Below, one piece after another: positions 9,449 through 19,700 of a stretch of 64,000 bases of DNA. Both the position numbers and the translations under genes were made by a program. Source of the stretch: a virus; the IMG/VR virus record IMGVR_UViG_3300044713_000194, positions 43,637 through 107,636 of that record. One strand, 5' to 3'. The first letter of the stretch is position 1. Every line of letters begins with the position of its first letter. Under the pieces are notes generated by a model, which saw only the letters and a program-made list of their open reading frames with translations, was not told the origin of the DNA and did no database searches.

Positions 9449-9478
9449 TTCGCCGATTCTCGTTCGACGCGCCAGAAT
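9449..9478 (+). promoter_or_regulatory. class 1 promoter-like box
   Basis: TTCGCC, 18 nt, CAGAAT, 18 nt before the GTG at 9496. Confidence 0.65.
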
Positions 9479-9495
9479 ATGGGGTGGGAGGAACC

Positions 9496-9780
9496 GTGAC
9501 AAAGAAGCAAGCGCTCCTCAAAGCAAAAGAGCTTCTAGGCGATGACGCCTTCGCAATCCTCACTACCGTAGATGCCGAGCGGGATCGTGCAATGCAGAAC
9601 CGCTTTGGCAGGTCGGCTCGATCATTCACGGTTGGCGTCAATAGGGGCGGCGTTCTGATACCCTACGGCGCGGCGGATGGCTGGCAGGCGGCGCTCCGAA
9701 GTGCCGCAGTTTACCAGCCCGGCAACGAGAACAGATTTGCCGATCTCCGCAAGGCATACATCGCACTCAATCGCACCTAA
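9496..9780 (+). CDS. hypothetical protein, GTG start
   Basis: A 94-residue basic protein. GGGAGGA lies just upstream of the GTG start, which is preferred over the in-frame ATG at 9484 that would fall inside the ribosome site. It begins TKKQALLKAKELLGDDAFA and is otherwise unremarkable. Confidence 0.6.
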   Translation: MTKKQALLKAKELLGDDAFAILTTVDAERDRAMQNRFGRSARSFTVGVNRGGVLIPYGAADGWQAALRSAAVYQPGNENRFADLRKAYIALNRT

Positions 9781-9781
9781 T

Positions 9782-9811
9782 CTAGCCGATTCCATTTTGC
9801 CAGGCCAGAGC
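9782..9811 (+). promoter_or_regulatory. class 1 promoter-like box, degenerate
   Basis: CTAGCC, 18 nt, CAGAGC, 21 nt before the ATG at 9832. Spacing is kept but both hexamers deviate. Confidence 0.5.
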
Positions 9812-9831
9812 ATTGTATAGGAGACTGAACC

Positions 9832-10431
9832 ATGCCGACCGTCACGCACGTTTTATGGCCCAAGATGGGCCTCGATTACGGAAAGATGTTCAAAATTACC
9901 TCTATGTCTGAGCTTCATTCTTATTGGGATGAGGGCCGAGCAGTGAGGTTGCGCGACGGCATGAACAACTACCTCAATAGCGCGGAGTTTGCGCGCCAAA
10001 CTGGGGTGAATTCACTATGTCAGCACCACCTGTCACACCCCGACGCCGCGTACCTGGACATCGCCTGTACGGGCGAATCCATGAAGGACTCACCACGCAG
10101 CGTCGTTGAAGTCACCGTCGATGCTTTTAACGGAATCCTATTCGGGATGGTAGACGTCCTGGTCAAGTTCGGTGCCATCTACGTCAATGAGCAAGGCGGT
10201 TACTTTACACTCAGCGACGGCATGGAGGAGAAAAGTTCTCAGACCGTTGCAAGCTGGGTCATTCCGGGTGCCGACATTCGTGTTAAGCATTGGCCGCGCG
10301 GTACCCACTGGTACGCCTACGTCGGTTCCGTATCCGTTACCAGGGATGGAAAGAACAGTTGGGATACCAAAGACGAGGCTTACGAGAATGCCCGCCTCTG
10401 GGCGAAAGAGCATCGAGTCAAACTGGAATAG
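9832..10431 (+). CDS. hypothetical protein
   Basis: A 199-residue soluble protein with a TAGGAG site. It contains no recognised domain. The C-terminal 40 residues (WDTKDEAYENARLWAKEH) look like a short helix-turn of the kind that ends many small phage proteins. It is monocistronic: a 157-nt gap with another class 1 box follows. Confidence 0.6.
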   Translation: MPTVTHVLWPKMGLDYGKMFKITSMSELHSYWDEGRAVRLRDGMNNYLNSAEFARQTGVNSLCQHHLSHPDAAYLDIACTGESMKDSPRSVVEVTVDAFNGILFGMVDVLVKFGAIYVNEQGGYFTLSDGMEEKSSQTVASWVIPGADIRVKHWPRGTHWYAYVGSVSVTRDGKNSWDTKDEAYENARLWAKEHRVKLE

Positions 10432-10537
10432 TAGGCGTGGTTTTGAGGCGGAGGCGGTTGTAAAAAGGAACGCTATCGTCGCATCCGCCCGAAAGCTATA
10501 CCACGACGGCTCCTTCCGGGGATAGAGTCCCGGAGAC

Positions 10538-10567
10538 TTAACCGCTTTCACGCCGACGCGCCAGAAT
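10538..10567 (+). promoter_or_regulatory. class 1 promoter-like box
   Basis: TTAACC, 18 nt, CAGAAT, then GTA; 22 nt before the ATG at 10589. The 100 nt before it show no gene. Confidence 0.6.
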
Positions 10568-10588
10568 GTAGTGTAGGGGGATTGAGCG

Positions 10589-10789
10589 ATGGGCAAGGTA
10601 GCCATGAGGGCTCAAACGAGAGCGAGCACCAATCCGCAGAAGGCACCCGCGCCGCTGCCGCCTCACCCATTCTGGAAAAGCATGAAAGACGGGAAATGTG
10701 CACGCATCAAGCTGGTCACTGGCGAATTGGTTCGCTGTGGACTGCCCGAGAACGACCCAATCCATGTAGACGAGGAAGAGGGAGCATGA
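10589..10789 (+). CDS. small basic hypothetical protein
   Basis: A 66-residue protein with a Pro-rich middle (PQKAPAPLPPHPFWKSMK) and an acidic tail. The preceding leader GGGGGATTGAGCG is nearly repeated at 12088-12100. It overlaps the next gene by 4 nt (ATGA). Confidence 0.55.
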   Translation: MGKVAMRAQTRASTNPQKAPAPLPPHPFWKSMKDGKCARIKLVTGELVRCGLPENDPIHVDEEEGA

Positions 10790-10977
10790 GGCGCGGCGTG
10801 CGATGGATCGATGGCCGCGAGTTCCTGCTATGTGGGCGCGAATCCAGCCGCGAGGATGCCGAGCGGGCCAAAAAGACGCTGCGCGATAGCTGGGAACGCG
10901 TGCGAATTGTCAAGCTGAACAACTGGGATTTCATGCTCTACGTGCATGGCGGCAGGCCGACGAGTAGACTCAGCTAA
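10786..10977 (+). CDS. small hypothetical protein
   Basis: A 63-residue protein starting in a 4-nt ATGA overlap with the previous gene, behind GAGGGAG. Sequence of the type 'RWIDGREFLLCGRESSREDAERAKKTL' (in part) suggests a compact beta-alpha fold. No family is recognised. Confidence 0.6.
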   Translation: MRRGVRWIDGREFLLCGRESSREDAERAKKTLRDSWERVRIVKLNNWDFMLYVHGGRPTSRLS

Positions 10978-10986
10978 GGAGAATCG

Positions 10987-11217
10987 ATGAACGTTTACGA
11001 GTTCCAACCCGGCGATCTCGTCAAATTTTGCGGTGATGAGGCGACGGTCCTCTCAAATTACGGCGACCGAGGCGTCGTTCGTCTGGGCAGTGGCCAGGGC
11101 ACCTGCCGGTGGCATTGGAGCATTTTCGGCGAGTCCGTTAAGCTTGTCCGGAAAGGCGACGCGAGTGTCCGCACAGGGGTGCCGCGCGACACCGAAGTTC
11201 GTGTCGTGGAGGAGTAA
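10987..11217 (+). CDS. small beta-rich protein (SH3-like/KOW-like composition)
   Basis: A 76-residue protein with an AAGGAG site. FQPGDLVKFCGDEATVLSNY resembles the first strands of SH3-like or KOW-type small barrels, but the similarity is compositional only. Function unknown. It overlaps the next gene by 1 nt. Confidence 0.6.
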   Translation: MNVYEFQPGDLVKFCGDEATVLSNYGDRGVVRLGSGQGTCRWHWSIFGESVKLVRKGDASVRTGVPRDTEVRVVEE

Positions 11218-11588
11218 TGAGCGAGAGAAGCGTTTGTTCGCAATGCGGCGTCACATCGGTGGCCTATACCGAAAAGCGGCTGGGACAGGGGGTCATCGTG
11301 CAACGGGACCACATGCCCGTCACTTTTGTGATTCGGCTCCGGCCCGGCACCACGACGACGTATGTAGTCACGCCTGAGGTTGAACACCTCGACGTTCATA
11401 TCCGCTCTCTGAACGATGGGAAACTCGACTACGCGATCGACGTCCCGCTCTGGCAGTATCGTGAGGCGCTCAGGGCGTTTGAGGCCGACGTACGGGTCGA
11501 GTCCCTATACACGGAGCATTCGGCTCCGGTCTGCGCGTCCCATCAGCACTTTCATGAGACCACCCAACCACAGGCCCGCTATGCCTAA
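11217..11588 (+). CDS. hypothetical protein with N-terminal CXXC
   Basis: A 123-residue protein beginning MSERSVCSQCG, a single CXXC that would need another pair to make a zinc site; Cys and His residues near the C-terminus (CASHQHFH) could complete it. The middle is beta-rich. Overlaps of 1 nt upstream and 8 nt downstream indicate one transcription unit. Confidence 0.55.
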   Translation: MSERSVCSQCGVTSVAYTEKRLGQGVIVQRDHMPVTFVIRLRPGTTTTYVVTPEVEHLDVHIRSLNDGKLDYAIDVPLWQYREALRAFEADVRVESLYTEHSAPVCASHQHFHETTQPQARYA

Positions 11589-11793
11589 ATCCGCGCATGA
11601 AGAGGCGCTCGGACGCATCGTGTGGCTGGCCCGCGAGTGGAGCGCCAACCGGCTGGGCGGAGTGGCTATCCAGCGGAAACGCTGGGAGACACTGGCGGAG
11701 ATCGCGGGCGCTGCCTTGGCTCCTTCGGAGCCGACGCCGGAGATCAATGATCGGCCCGCGCCGAAGGGCCGGACGTGCTTAAGCCATGATTGA
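11581..11793 (+). CDS. small hypothetical protein
   Basis: A 70-residue basic helical protein (EEALGRIVWLAREWSANRLG). It starts inside the end of the previous gene and overlaps the next start by 8 nt. Unknown function. Confidence 0.5.
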   Translation: MPKSAHEEALGRIVWLAREWSANRLGGVAIQRKRWETLAEIAGAALAPSEPTPEINDRPAPKGRTCLSHD

Positions 11794-12058
11794 ACCGCCC
11801 AAAACAACCCCGGAATACATGCACCCCGCCTGGGCTGCGGCTCTACAGGCCGCGCTTCTGAACGACGACATTCGAGGGGCGTTTGAACGTGAGACCGGGA
11901 TGCGGTGGGCTCCCCCTCGCCATCCTATCGAGACCATGATCGACGAATCCACCGGCTTTACCAGTGACTTCATCCATAAATTCGCGGACTGGTTCAACCG
12001 GAACGTCTGGGGAGATGTGACTGCGCCCGACGAAACTGAACGGCACCAGTCTGAATAA
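11786..12058 (+). CDS. hypothetical protein
   Basis: A 90-residue protein with two helical segments (HPAWAAALQAALLNDD and DFIHKFADWFNRNVW). No recognised family. An inverted repeat CCCCGA...TCGGGG at 12064-12084 just after the stop may terminate or process the transcript. Confidence 0.55.
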   Translation: MIEPPKTTPEYMHPAWAAALQAALLNDDIRGAFERETGMRWAPPRHPIETMIDESTGFTSDFIHKFADWFNRNVWGDVTAPDETERHQSE

Positions 12059-12151
12059 AAAGCGGCCCCGATTGCGTAGTTCGGGGGGATTGAGCGGATA
12101 GGTCACAGTTCGACGATGACACGGCCCGGGAAGTCCCATAACGGAGGAGAA

Positions 12152-12370
12152 ATGAAGCAGGGAGATATGGCGCGGGCAATCACTCAAATTGAGTTCACGA
12201 CCGAATACAACTCGAAAACAGATTCCGTTGTCGGTCATCTAAAGGCTACGCGGGTCGATGGGACCTCAACCACGCACACAATCGACTTTAGTCGGGACCT
12301 GATCTCGGTTGTTCCCGGGGCGGAGCGGGTTGTCCAGTCATTGAGTTTCATGCTCCGTGAAGGGCGGTAA
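12152..12370 (+). CDS. small hypothetical protein, last gene of plus-strand block
   Basis: A 72-residue beta-rich protein with TTEYNSKTDSVVGHLKATR and a short acidic C-terminus. GGAGGA lies 4 nt before this ATG; an upstream in-frame ATG at 12116 and a downstream one at 12167 are alternatives. It converges on the minus-strand structural gene 13 nt away. Confidence 0.55.
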   Translation: MKQGDMARAITQIEFTTEYNSKTDSVVGHLKATRVDGTSTTHTIDFSRDLISVVPGAERVVQSLSFMLREGR

Positions 12371-12382
12371 GCATCTCTTGTC

Positions 12383-13663
12383 TCATGATTGAATGCGACC
12401 AAACGTAATCGACCGACCGACCTGCGGATCGGGGTTCTCCCAGTGCTTCCCTGGCACCGTGGTCGCCTCGTAGATCGGCTCCGCGCCGCCCTTGCCATCG
12501 AGAGGGTCGCCCGTGACAGCCGGGTTGTAGATAACGGGCTCCTCCGGCGACGCGATCGGGATCAGGTAGCGGGTGTCGCCTGGCGGCAGCAACTCCACAT
12601 CGAAATCCTGCTGGAGCAGAACCCCGCGAGGCATCTTGTAGGTGACGTTTGAAATCACCAGACGCTCACCGTTGCGGCGGATGATCATGTCGCCGTCCTG
12701 GACGATCGGCGTCGGTCCCAGGAACGACTTCGATGGCCGTTCCACCTTGATACCACCCTCATCGAGCGTGCGTACTGCCGGTGAATCGGGATCGATGAAC
12801 TGCATGTCGTAGGGGCCATAGTAACCCCCCACGTAGCCAACCTCGAAGCATATCGGGCACCGGGTACGGGGTGTACCGGTCTCGGTCGTGGTGCAGCCAC
12901 ACAGTTCCCCTGCCCGCTTGCGGTACATGAGGTAAGTTGGCTCCGCGACCTGCTCAAAAATCCACTGGTTACGGCGCACCATTTCGTGCTGCATGTAGTC
13001 CATCCGATCCACTTCAATCGAATTGACGACCTCGGTCCCCGGAGCGCCGGGAGCATGGAACTCACCGTGATCCCCGACTGGCACGACAGTGTAGTAGGTC
13101 CGGATCAGGTTGGCCGCGATGTCCACATAGTTCTCCACCGTGTGGAAAATAGCGGTAAATGATTCAACCTGCTCATAGTTAATGATCGGCCAGGCGGCTA
13201 CGGAACCGGCCTCTGGAGCGGCGGCACCCTGAACAGCCTCGCCGATTGGAAGGGTCACGGTCTGATCTATCGCGCTCACCATCCCGGAGCGCACAACTTG
13301 CTTGGTGCCATTCTGATAGGAGACCTCGATCAGGACATCCTCCGGCGCGGACAGATACTTCACCTTGCCGTTCTCGACCTTCGACGCAGGCATCTCCGGG
13401 ATCTTGAAAATGCGCGGGCCGGTAACGCCATTTTGATCGATCCAATCGGTGGTCTGGATGGGGTATTTGACCAAGCGCAGGCGCGTGGAGTCGCGAAAGA
13501 AGTGGCCCGGGACGGGGCCGTCTTTGTTCAGCTTGACCCAGTTGAAGGGGGCGTCGAAGGCGCGATAGACGTTGTAGCCTTTTGTCGCCTTAGGGACGAG
13601 CGGAAACCAGAGGTCCCGACTGCCTGAGTAGGCGCTATTGAGAATGAGTAGACCCCGGACCAA
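12383..13663 (-). CDS. putative virion structural protein
   Basis: A 426-residue protein starting at TTG behind a GGAGG that lies within an inverted repeat (13671-13688). The N-terminal region (NSAYSGSRDLWFPLVPKA, YNVYRAFDAPFNWVKLN) has a fibronectin-like look. A Cys-rich segment (CGCTTTETGTPRTRCPIC) near residue 265 could bind metal. It lies between the giant polyvalent gene and the small-gene block. A tail or baseplate role is inferred from the neighbourhood only. Confidence 0.5.
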   Translation of the reverse strand: MVRGLLILNSAYSGSRDLWFPLVPKATKGYNVYRAFDAPFNWVKLNKDGPVPGHFFRDSTRLRLVKYPIQTTDWIDQNGVTGPRIFKIPEMPASKVENGKVKYLSAPEDVLIEVSYQNGTKQVVRSGMVSAIDQTVTLPIGEAVQGAAAPEAGSVAAWPIINYEQVESFTAIFHTVENYVDIAANLIRTYYTVVPVGDHGEFHAPGAPGTEVVNSIEVDRMDYMQHEMVRRNQWIFEQVAEPTYLMYRKRAGELCGCTTTETGTPRTRCPICFEVGYVGGYYGPYDMQFIDPDSPAVRTLDEGGIKVERPSKSFLGPTPIVQDGDMIIRRNGERLVISNVTYKMPRGVLLQQDFDVELLPPGDTRYLIPIASPEEPVIYNPAVTGDPLDGKGGAEPIYEATTVPGKHWENPDPQVGRSITFGRIQS

Positions 13664-13670
13664 AGCGAAC

Positions 13671-13688
13671 GCCTCCTATTAAGGAGGC
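13671..13688 (-). promoter_or_regulatory. inverted repeat covering a ribosome-binding site
   Basis: GCCTCC and GGAGGC arms around a 6-nt AT loop. The 3' arm on the minus strand is the GGAGG used by the TTG start at 13663, so folding would mask it. Confidence 0.45.
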
Positions 13689-13717
13689 GAGTAGCCGAGA
13701 CCTGTGTATCTGGTTGC

Positions 13718-16700
13718 TTATTTTGCAGCAAGACCGGCGCTGAAGCCGGACATCCAGTTGACGATGCCCAGCATGTCACTCTGGCGAAAGCGCTTGTCTA
13801 CCATAAGGTAGGTACCGTCTGCCAAGGTCTCAACCGAGAACGTGTAGTAACGCTTCCAGGGAGAAGCATTGAGCGCAGCGGCGATCTTCTCACCGAACTC
13901 GGGATTGACCTTATCGATCGCGCGGAGTTGCGCGGAAATCTCTTTCGATGCTGCCATCTTGGCTCCTTCTTCACCATATTCTGGCGACTTGTCCGCGATC
14001 CGGCGAACATCGTCTTCCGGAAGATGGCTCGCCGTCCTCACCCAGAATTTCCCTTTAAGCGGCCCGGCGTTCAGGTCCTGTTGCTTGAACCCGAAGCTCT
14101 TCGCCAGATTGTCGTAGTACATCTTCACTTTACCGGGCTCGACGGCCTGGTCCCGCGCAGCGATTGAATCGACCGTATGCAAGGCTACGTGCTTGATGCC
14201 ATGACGCCGCGCGATCTCCAGCAACGTCGAGAGCGCGTGCGAAGCCCAGTCCTTGAAAAGATGGGTAAGCTTGTCCTTGATCTCGTCCAGCTTCTCGGCG
14301 GTATAGCCCTGGGCGATGAACGAACGCCGGACCTGGGTGAACCGGGCGGCATCGATTCCCTTCTCGCGTATCGCCTCCCGAATTTTTTCACTCTGAACCT
14401 TCTCCATGAACTCGGCGAAGGTGCGCGATTCCACGATCGCCTTTGCCTGGGTAACAGAATTCACCAGATCGGTCTGAACCTCGTCCACAAGCAGGTAGTG
14501 CTCGTTGACGAAGTCCACGCGGAGCCAGCCTACGGTCTTGTCACCGGACGGGTGGCCCGACATCGTGCTCGACTGGCGCACCATGTCCACATACTGCTCA
14601 AGGACTGGGTCCTCAGCAAGAATGCTCTCCGCGTTTGCGCCCTGGTTGATCTGCAAGACAAGCTGCTCAACATCGCGGAAGGAATTTTCGCCTGCATGGT
14701 ATCGATCGAAAGAAACCTCGTAGTCCGGCGCGGCGGTCTCGTGATAGGACTCCAGCCATTGGGCCAGGTCCTCGCGCGTGACGACGGGACGGTTGTGCCG
14801 GATCTCATTCAGGAGCGGCGTGTACTTCTGTGCGATCTGTTGGAACTGCTTCTGGAACCGAGCCCACGGCAGTGAATCCACATTGTTGTCACCATACCAC
14901 TGGTAGACGCGACGGATGGCGTCGTATTCCTGGGTAAGCGGGCGGTCCGGAATATGAAGCTGGTTGGGGATTGAGGCGGTCTTATCCGCGTCCGGATGCA
15001 GATTCTCCACCACGCCGTCCGGGGACTCTTGTTTTTTCTTCCGGTAGGTCACAAGCTGAGGATAGTCGTTCTCCCATCCGGCGTACGGCTCAATACCTTT
15101 GTCGATTGCCTTGAACATCGCGGAGGCGTGGTCCCAGGTGGGGTGTTTTTTGATCAATTCCAAAGCGTGCTGGACCATCTTTGCCGCCGTTTGCTCGCCG
15201 GTAATGGAGTCGTGTTCCTCCTGAGTGATCGTCTCAAAATTCTGTTTTGGGTCCTGGCGGCCCAGGGATACCCGGCAAGCGTGGGCACCCTCCTCCAGGA
15301 TCGTCGTCATCTGATCCTGGCTCTGAGGATTCATGAAGATCGTCATCTTCCCCTGGTAGCTTCCGAGGGCTCCATGAAAAATGTAATCCTTGTTATCAAC
15401 AACACGACCGTTCTCCACTGCTTTGTTCAGCGCCATAATGGGAACGTTCAGTGCTTTCCGGTAGAGGTCGCGAAGCGCCTTGCCTTGTAAGAAATCGCCT
15501 AGTGTACCGATGATCTGTCCATTGCGAGCACCGCGAAGCTTTCCATAAAGGTCCATGCTCACGCTGCATGGTTGATTTTCAGAGAGGTATTGCGTCTTTG
15601 GGACCTCGTGGGGCTCCTTCTTGGCCGCCACTTTACTCGACGGCGCATACCTCCCTATAATGTCCTCGCCTTCCTCCCACAGCTTCTCGACCTTCGCGGT
15701 CTGCTCCTCGTTCTGTGGATAGGCGGAGCCGCTAAGGCCGATGGTCGGCGACTTCAAATAGAAACGGTCGTTCGTCTTGAAGAGCTTGTAGCGGTAGCTG
15801 CCTGGGTTTTTGTGCTCGACTATTTCGGTAATGCGCTTCTCCATCTTCGGACTCAACCGGCTCGCGTGCGCCCACATGAGCTTTCCGTTCACGTACCGGT
15901 GCATCAGGACAAAGAAAGGTTTGATCACCGACTCATCGACCACATAGCTCTCGTCCGAATGCGGCGTAACGAATCCCTCGCCATATTTGGCGTTGAAGCG
16001 GGCCGCGATTGCGAGCCATGATGGGCCGTGTCCCTTGGTGAAGTCGTACTGCTGGCGAATCTTAAACAGCTTATAGCCTTTCTCCTCCAATTCCTTCCAC
16101 TTATTGACGAGGTTGTCCTCGTGGTGAGCCAACTCGTGGGCGAGGACGCGGCGCACAGTATTTTCATCGCTCATGATCGATTTTTGAAGCTCGATCGTTG
16201 TATTGAGAGCCCCGTGAGGGTCCCCGTTTTGCTGTTGCCCGAACTTCCAAACATCACACCCGAGCCAACCTGCACTGGGCCGGTTGACGATTTTGACTTC
16301 CGGCGTTTCAAGCCCCGGCTGGAGTACTGCCATCAACTCGGTTAGAATAGGACGCCAGTTTACCTGCTCGGCTGCGATGTGCGCCCGCTTGGAGTATGGC
16401 TCCAGGTTCTCATCATTGAGGAGAATATAATCATCGAGTTCTGAAGCTTCGGGCGGAATTTCCCCATCAAAGTAAGCGTTCAAAACCTTTTTCAAATCGG
16501 CCCACGTCACGACGTATGCCTCGATTTCAGCCTTCTTAGCGTTCAGTGCCGCCTGAAGCCGATGGTTCCCGTCCAGGACAAGGTAATGACCATTCCGACG
16601 TTTGGCAACGAGGATCGGAGACAACTCCCGACCTTCTTCCAGGCTCTTCGATAGAGATGTGACCTTCCCCTTATCCGTCGAATTGAAGAAATCGAACTTC

Positions 16701-19700
16701 TGCGGATCGGTGAGTGGTAGAGTCTCCGTCGTTGCGATGGCGAAAATCTCACCCAACCTACGTCCGGCCTTTTTCGACGCGGCGAGCTTCGGCTCACTGG
16801 CCGGACTTTCGATCGAAGGAACGTCGAGCACGTGTACCTGTTTTGGATCGAAAATCACGATGTTGCGAGGTGTTATTGAACCCTCCGCCTTGATTCCACC
16901 AAAACCAGTTTCCTGGATTATACGGTCGAGGAACGCCCAATTAGGTTCGCCGCGCGGATCACTCCAAATCTCCGCCCTATGCGTGTCGTAAAACTCAGCC
17001 CCCTTCTTGCGTCCATAGAGCTTCTCCAGAATCGCCAGAGGTGTGTTGGGCGATTCGGCGTTGATCGTCAGTAACCGCACATCTCCGATCGAGAGCGAAA
17101 GAATCTGATGATTCTCATGCTTCTTGAAATGCGGGTGCATCGGCTGCTCGCTGACGTAGACGCCGGGGCCGAGTTCGCCCCCCACACTCGGGCGAAACCC
17201 CTCCCTGCGAATCACATCTGCAACGCCGGTCGAGTGGTAGTAGATTTTATTTTTGGAAGCGGTGATGCTTGCCTTCTCGGGATTGAAGTCGCCGTTGTTA
17301 CCTATTGCGCTCTTGATCTGGTTGGCGCTAAAGACCGCATAGATGTTGCCCGACGCAGGTGTGCCGTCATAGCCGTTCTCGAAGATGACACCATCGTTAC
17401 CCTGTTTCTTGGCGCTCTCAATCTCACGACCCTTGACATAGCGGATGTCGTATACAGTCTTATTTCTAAGATTGAAATACTCGCCGCGAAACTCATCGGG
17501 CATTTTTGCCAGATCAACAATTCGTGGGTCCTTCAGTGCCAAATACACCGGCATTAAACGTGCCCCATCGCGCCAGCCACCAAAGTAGGTTGCAACTTCA
17601 GGATTCGAAGCAAACCAGGACACCCCAGCGATATTGTCCACGGGACTATCACTCGCCCGCTCACCCTTGTCCGGGTCAAAGGTGTCAAAGTAGGCATTAG
17701 TACCGTGATAAACGCGCAACGGACGTCTATGGTCATCGACTACCTTCGACCCGGCAAACCACGCCTTAAATGCCTGGGTCTCGGTGATGTCACCCGGCTG
17801 ACCCATCCAGTCCTGGTCTTGTGTCGGCCCATCGGCAGTCTTCGCTATAGTGCCGTTCAGCGTAATAACCTTCCTCTCCTTGCTCGGCGTAATGACGGTG
17901 ACTTCACGAATTGTGAAGCTCTTCCCTTTCGTAGTGTCCAGCCCCACATATTTAGCTTCCGCGCCCGGCTTGACGTATGCGATCGTGCAATGGGGCTTGT
18001 AATCGAAGTTGGGCTCGGTGAACCAGTGACCGTTCGTCCTATCACCTTGGCGGCCCAGATAATCGTTGACCTCAAACAGTTCGGGGCATTCGACCGGTGC
18101 AATTATGACCGCAGCATTGTCGCTCGACTCGGAAGGCGGGAACGACGCAGTACTTCCGAGTTTGGCCTGCATAGGGGGTACGGTGCCGAGATATGCCTCG
18201 ATAGCCGAAGTGTCCTCGAACTTGACGCCGTAACGTACGGTAACGTGGTTTTTACCGACGCGGGCTCCCATGCCAGCAAGATCCGTCACGTCGATTTGAT
18301 CGCGCACTTCCTCGATAGCCTCGTTGGCGGCGCTATCTTCGGGAAGGTCTGCCTGGACAGTGCCATAGCTGACCTTGGCGGGTGCGTTGGCTCGTTTCTG
18401 CGTTGCATCTAGGGGGATCACATACCGGTTCAGCCTCTCGTCGAAGCTCACGGGGTATCGCTGCTTAAGATGATCCCACGCTCTTTCGTCGGTCGGCTGG
18501 CGTTGATCGTCAGAAAGGAAGAACTTCGCGCCGCGCTTCTTCGCTTCCGCAATGGCCTTATCGTAAAGAATCTGGCCAAGGCCCGTACCGCGCCATTTGG
18601 AGTCCACTCCGATATAGCGCAAGCGAAAGGCCTTTTGCCCGTCATATCTCGTGCGATATACTGAACATCCCCCGACATGCCGTATCTCGGCAGGCTCATT
18701 CCGGAGTTCTGCGACCAGGTCGAACATGGGACCGTCGTTAGTGATCCGTAATTCCAACTCAGAGATTGGAGTCGGCGGTTGCTTAAGTTCGGCCTGCTTC
18801 GACGCGTAATGCTGGGGCCGCCGCGCCTCAACAGCCTTACAGTTGCTGAGAACGAACCACTCCGCCTGCATCCCGCTGTAGTGACTCTCACCCTGTCGAA
18901 CGCGCATACGCCAGGTCACGAGGGACTCAAGCGCCACACCTTGCACCTTACCGACCGTCTTCCAGACGATTCCGTTCGGGCCATCCGCGAAACCCGCAGC
19001 AGTCTTGTAATTCGCGGACCACGATAGAAGCGGGAAGTGGCTCCCTGTCCAAACCGCCTTTCCGTCGTGATAGTAAGAGTCGGCCCCGGAGTAATATGGT
19101 TCTCCGCGATATAGACACTTGTCCTCGGGATCGGCGGCCCACGGATTTGGAGTGAGAGTTGGTACTGTTTTGATCAACGCCACCAGCTTGTCTGTGAGCG
19201 GCGATTCGCTGAGAATGTCCGGGTGTTGAACGTAGGATGTGATAAGATTCCAGAGATCGTCGTCATTCGCAATCTCATAGCAGACCTTGTCATACTTCGT
19301 TTTAGGAGTTCCATCGTCGTCAAATGCAGCGGCCTTTGGCCCCTTACGCCGATTCAAGTTCCAACGATTCGGCTTATCGGAAAAATGGCTTGGAGCCAGT
19401 TCTTCACCGAGTTCAAAATCCTCGCGCGAAATGGGCGCAGTTTCATCCTCTTTAAGAGCCCGCACCACGTTAGTCAGGAACTTGCGAAAAATCGGCGCTC
19501 CGACCGTGGGGTTGAAGAGATAGATGCGATAGTAGCTCTGAAATGCGTTGCTCTTCCGCGAGAGAATATCCCAGCCGCCTTTGCGCCGAATCCAGATGTA
19601 GACTTCGCGGTCCTCCATCCCCGACTCGCGAAAATCGTGTACGGCCTGGCGAGCAAACGCGGCGATCTCCACCTCATTACCGAGATACTTCGTTACATCC

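Noticed and set aside
14177-14875. Long plus-strand open frames opposite the giant polyvalent gene
   Set aside because: Shadow frames of a high-GC minus-strand gene with clear domains.
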